DNA of 64,000 bases from Streptomyces sp. NBC_01267. GTDB taxonomy: Bacteria > Actinomycetota > Actinomycetes > Streptomycetales > Streptomycetaceae. The position numbers were made by a program, and so were the translations under genes. The notes beneath the pieces are model-generated. The model did no database searches and was not told the origin of the DNA. It saw nothing but the letters and a program-made list of their open reading frames with translations. Positions 61,067 through 64,000 of this stretch are shown piece by piece; the first letter of the stretch is position 1, and every line of letters starts with the position of its first letter. Location of the stretch: the NCBI RefSeq assembly GCF_036241575.1, contig NZ_CP108455.1:4529501-4593500 (forward strand), in the 5' to 3' direction.

Positions 61067-61489
61067 GTGTTCTCCCCCGGGTGTTCGGTGGCCCGATGGT
61101 CCGGTGGTTCCGTATCAGGCCGTTCCGTGAACGTACAGAGAGACCGAAACTACCAGCCGGGTGTAAAGGGCAGCAGTGTGCGATTGGGGGATTCCGTGCC
61201 ATGTGCGGAAGGCGTGACCCTGCCGTGACGGGCCCGTCATGTGGGGGGCGCGTTCGGTGCATGTGTGCGCCGTGGGCTCGCGGTGTGGTGGTGACGTGCG
61301 GGGTCTGCGGTGTCACCCGAACCCGCGGCGGCCAAATCGGAAATGCGGCAACAGGCCAGCCATATCGGGCGTGTTGTGGTGGTCGGGCTCTGTCTGTCCT
61401 TCGCAACCCTCCGTACCATCTCGGTAGGCTCACCTCACCCCCGAACGCACCGACTTCCGCTCCCGCTCCCTCTCCACAGGACATCCGCC
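61067..61489. other. divergent intergenic region before the LysM gene
   Basis: 423 bases between the lipoprotein gene and the LysM gene. It is GC-rich with some TG-repetitive sequence around 61235-61310. Frames across it on both strands show no recognised protein. The last 60 bases (CTCTGTCTGTCC to TCGGTAGGCTCACC) are the likely LysM promoter area; no operator was recognised. Confidence 0.4.
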
Positions 61490-64000
61490 ATGGCGCGCAC
61501 CAATCCCGGTTCGACGGGCCCGACCAATCGGACGCCGCAACCTCTGCCCCGCCGACGTACCGGTGGCGATTTCGTGAAGGCGTTCCTTGCCTTCCTCGCT
61601 CTTGCCGTGCTGCTGGTCGGTGTGCCGGGGGCGCTCGCGTACAGCGTGGGGTGGCCGTTGCCGCACAGCATGCCGTCCTTCGACATGGTGCAGCAGCAGA
61701 TCACGGTCAGCACGTTCCTGAACATCCTGACCGTCGTGGTCTGGCTGGCCTGGGCGCAGTTCACCGCGTGTGTGCTCGTCGAGATCAAGGCGGCCGTCTC
61801 CGGGGTGGGGATGCCCTCGCACATTCCCGGTGCGGGGCCGAGCCAGCTGCTGGCCCGTCAGTTGATCGCCGCGCTGCTCCTGGTGAGTGCGACCGCCGCG
61901 AGTTTCGCGCCCGGGATCGCGCAGTTCGGGCAGTCGCTGGAGTCGACGCACAAGCCGACCGTGGCCGCCGCGCAGCAGTTGCCCGGTGTCGGGTCCGTTC
62001 AGCAGGCGCAGGCCGCGATGGCCTCGCAGGCCGAGGCGCAGGCCGAGCAGGCGCATGCGAAGACCGGGTCGCAGGAGGGGACGAAGTTCTACCGGATCAG
62101 TCCGCCCGAGGGGCGTCACCACGACTCGCTCTGGGAGATCGCTCAGCGGCACCTCGGGGACGGCCGCCGGTACAAGGAGATCTACCAGCTCAACAAGGAC
62201 CGCATGCAGCCCGACGGCACCAAGCTGTCCGAGGCCAGTCTGATCCGGCCCGGCTGGATCATGGAGATGCCGGCCGACGCCCACGGCGGCGAGGTCGTGG
62301 AGATGCCCGACCAGGCGCCGAAGGTCTCCGAAGCGGTACAGCACCAGATCAATGAGTACGCCAAGTCCGGCGCCCACCAGGAGAAGCCCGCGCAGCACCA
62401 GGGTGGCAGCCGGGGTGAGAACCCGACGGCGCAGATCTCCGTGCCGCAGCAGCGTGTCCCCGACGCCCCCACCGGGGACTCGGGTGCGGTCGCCGAGGCG
62501 CCGTCGCAGAGTTCGGATTCCGGGTTCGGGCTGTCGGCGGCGCTCGTCGGTGCCCCGCTGCTCGCCGCCGGTGTGCTCGGCGCGCTGGGCCGTCGCCGCC
62601 GGATGGCGCTGTGGCAGTCCGCGATGACGGCGGTCGCCGGGCGGCGCGGCATGGAGCCGCCGGTGCCGACGGGTGACGAAGCCGATGCGCACGACGCGCT
62701 GCTGGTGGGCGCGGATCCGGAGGCCGTGCGGTTCCTGGATCTGGCGCTGCGCGGACTCTCCGCGTCGCTGGCGGACGAGAACCGTCAGCTCCCCGTGGTG
62801 TACGCGGCCTGGTTCACCGACGGCGATCTGCACCTTCAGCTCGCGCAGCCGTCCGGCACGCCGCCCGCGCCGTGGGAGCAGGGCCAGGACCAGACGTTCT
62901 GGCGGCTGGAGCGGTCGGCCGTCTCGGCGTACGAGGGGATCGACCCGGAGACCGCGGCGGCCCCGTACCCCGGGCTGGTCAGTCTCGGTACGCGGGACGA
63001 CGCGCGGCTGCTGCTGAACCTGGAGGCCGTGCCGGGCGTCGTCGCGCTCAGCGGCCCCGACGACGCGCGCGCCGCCGTGCTGTCCTCGGTCGCCGCCGAA
63101 CTGGCCACCAACGGCTGGTCGGACCGGATGACCGTCACCGTCGTCGGGTTCGGCGCCGAGTTGAGCCCGCTCGCGCCCACCCGGCTCCGGCACCTCGGCT
63201 CGGTCGAGGAACTCGTCGAGATGCTCGGCGCCGAGATCGGGCAGCGCCGTGGCGCGCTGGGCGCGGCGGGGCACGACTCGGTGCTCACCGGGCGTACGGG
63301 ACCGGCCCAGCAGACCCGTTGGGCCCCGCACCTGGTGCTCGTCGCGCAGGAGCCGACGGCGGAGGAAGCGGCTGCGCTGGCCGAACTGACCACTGATTCA
63401 GGGCGGTTGGGAATCGGCTGCCTGATCGGGACCGGATCCGGCAACCAACTGCCGGGTGCCACTTGGGACTTGGAAATCACGGAGGACGGCAGGCTGCTCG
63501 CGCCGCTGCTCGGTCTCGAACTCCAGGCGCAGTTGCTGCCGCAGGCCCAGCACGAGGCCGTCGTACGGCTCTTCGCCGACGCGGACCCGGAGGGCGACGG
63601 CCCGGAGCCGGCCCGCCCGTTCCTGGTCGACATCACCGAGCAGGGGCGCCCCGCGGTGTACGCCAGGCTGGTCGGCCCGTACGAGATCATCGGCCTCGAC
63701 ACCCCCGACAGCGAACGCAGCGCCCTGCTGCACGAGGCGCTGGCGCTGCTGCTGCTGCACCGGGAGGGCGTGCACCCGCGCGTCCTCGCCTCGGCCATGT
63801 GGCCGCGCGGTGTCACCCCGGAGGTGTGCGACGCGCTCATCGAGCGGCTGCGGATGTGGCTGGGTACGGACGAGGACGGCTCGGCCCGGCTCCGTACCGA
63901 TGACACCGGGCGGCTCACGCTCGCCCCGTCGGTCGTCTCCGACCTGGACGTGCTGCGTTCGCTGCACCACGAGGCGACGGAGGGGCGCGGTACACGGCGG
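61490..64000 (+). CDS. LysM-domain membrane protein of the Tad-associated type (3' end outside the window)
   Basis: 837 codons are visible from ATG 61490 and the frame is still open at the window end. Membrane helices at about 28-48 (AFLAFLALAVLLVGVPGALA), 75-95 and 125-145, a Gln/Ala-rich stretch, then a LysM domain at about 205-265 (RISPPEGRHHDSLWEIAQRH, then IYQLNKDRMQPDG). After a linker there is another helix at about 345-365 (FGLSAALVGAPLLAAGVLGA) and a large cytosolic region. Near 740-830 it carries ALLLLHREGVHPRVLASAMW and CDALIERLRMWLG, resembling SARP-type winged-helix/BTAD regions. Such proteins accompany Tad pilus loci in Streptomyces; here it is separated from the pilus operon by about 6.6 kb. 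Confidence 0.9.
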   Translation, partial: MARTNPGSTGPTNRTPQPLPRRRTGGDFVKAFLAFLALAVLLVGVPGALAYSVGWPLPHSMPSFDMVQQQITVSTFLNILTVVVWLAWAQFTACVLVEIKAAVSGVGMPSHIPGAGPSQLLARQLIAALLLVSATAASFAPGIAQFGQSLESTHKPTVAAAQQLPGVGSVQQAQAAMASQAEAQAEQAHAKTGSQEGTKFYRISPPEGRHHDSLWEIAQRHLGDGRRYKEIYQLNKDRMQPDGTKLSEASLIRPGWIMEMPADAHGGEVVEMPDQAPKVSEAVQHQINEYAKSGAHQEKPAQHQGGSRGENPTAQISVPQQRVPDAPTGDSGAVAEAPSQSSDSGFGLSAALVGAPLLAAGVLGALGRRRRMALWQSAMTAVAGRRGMEPPVPTGDEADAHDALLVGADPEAVRFLDLALRGLSASLADENRQLPVVYAAWFTDGDLHLQLAQPSGTPPAPWEQGQDQTFWRLERSAVSAYEGIDPETAAAPYPGLVSLGTRDDARLLLNLEAVPGVVALSGPDDARAAVLSSVAAELATNGWSDRMTVTVVGFGAELSPLAPTRLRHLGSVEELVEMLGAEIGQRRGALGAAGHDSVLTGRTGPAQQTRWAPHLVLVAQEPTAEEAAALAELTTDSGRLGIGCLIGTGSGNQLPGATWDLEITEDGRLLAPLLGLELQAQLLPQAQHEAVVRLFADADPEGDGPEPARPFLVDITEQGRPAVYARLVGPYEIIGLDTPDSERSALLHEALALLLLHREGVHPRVLASAMWPRGVTPEVCDALIERLRMWLGTDEDGSARLRTDDTGRLTLAPSVVSDLDVLRSLHHEATEGRGTRR

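Noticed and set aside
61430..63331. A 633-codon minus-strand frame
   Set aside because: It lies opposite the LysM gene, is composed mainly of Arg/Gly/Leu/His, has no motifs, and arises from the third-position GC bias of the plus-strand gene.

Overview
The window reads as a chromosomal segment from a Streptomyces or a close relative. Nearly every reading frame is strongly GC-biased at third positions, GTG starts are common, and the gene set fits: MqnA of the futalosine menaquinone route, a kinase with a beta-propeller sensor, an FHA/FtsK secretion ATPase, WXG100 proteins and a Gram-positive Tad pilus locus.

Layout. (1) 1-5.3 kb: a partial acetyltransferase, a DUF4229 protein and an SDF-type dicarboxylate symporter. 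A lone large serine integrase (2842-4320, minus) lies between a restored symporter 3' end and the displaced original 3' end, so the host/element junctions can be read directly. (2) 4.6-14.5 kb: a lipid module of TetR regulator, MaoC-type protein, high-molecular-weight FabG, thiolase and long-chain acyl-CoA ligase, resembling the mycobacterial htdX-fabG4-fadA2 set. Two near-identical operator-like sites lie in its promoters. Inserted in it is a three-gene unit: WXG-like protein, calpain-family cysteine protease and lipoprotein. (3) 14.3-16 kb: cold-shock protein and mqnA. (4) 16-32.5 kb: a type VII-like secretion neighbourhood with a Ser/Thr kinase, an EssC-like ATPase with an FHA-like N-terminus, two divergent WXG100 proteins, a large candidate substrate whose 3' end is duplicated upstream of it, and a pair of related membrane proteins. 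(5) 32.6-35.2 kb: an IS701-family and an IS5-family element abutting at a shared CTAG target. (6) 35.2-40.1 kb: a second effector-like module of a large cytosolic-type protein, two tandem paralogous lipoproteins and a WXG100 protein. (7) 40-44 kb: a winged-helix regulator, a cupin, a frameshifted MOSC gene and gene fragments. (8) 44.2-54.9 kb: a lipoprotein/secreted-protein operon on the minus strand, then a Tad/Flp pilus operon (CpaB, CpaE, CpaF, TadB, TadC, Flp, three TadE/F/G-like proteins). (9) 54.9-61 kb: an insert with a transposase remnant, a divergent ArsR/MFS pair, a membrane protein, a DMT exporter and a second copy of the lipoprotein/secreted-protein operon. (10) 61.5 kb to the end: a LysM protein, open at the window edge, of the kind that accompanies Tad loci.

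How the parts may work together. The kinase next to an FHA-bearing ATPase suggests phosphorylation-controlled type VII-like export of the WXG100 proteins and of the large proteins encoded near small WXG-type partners. The WXG + large protein + lipoprotein arrangement occurs twice and looks like an effector/partner/cell-envelope-protein system; the calpain protease is its best-supported enzymatic member. The two lipoprotein/secreted-protein operons bracket the pilus genes and may serve the pilus. These functional links are inferences from order and motifs; the gene families named are recognised from motifs in the translated sequence.
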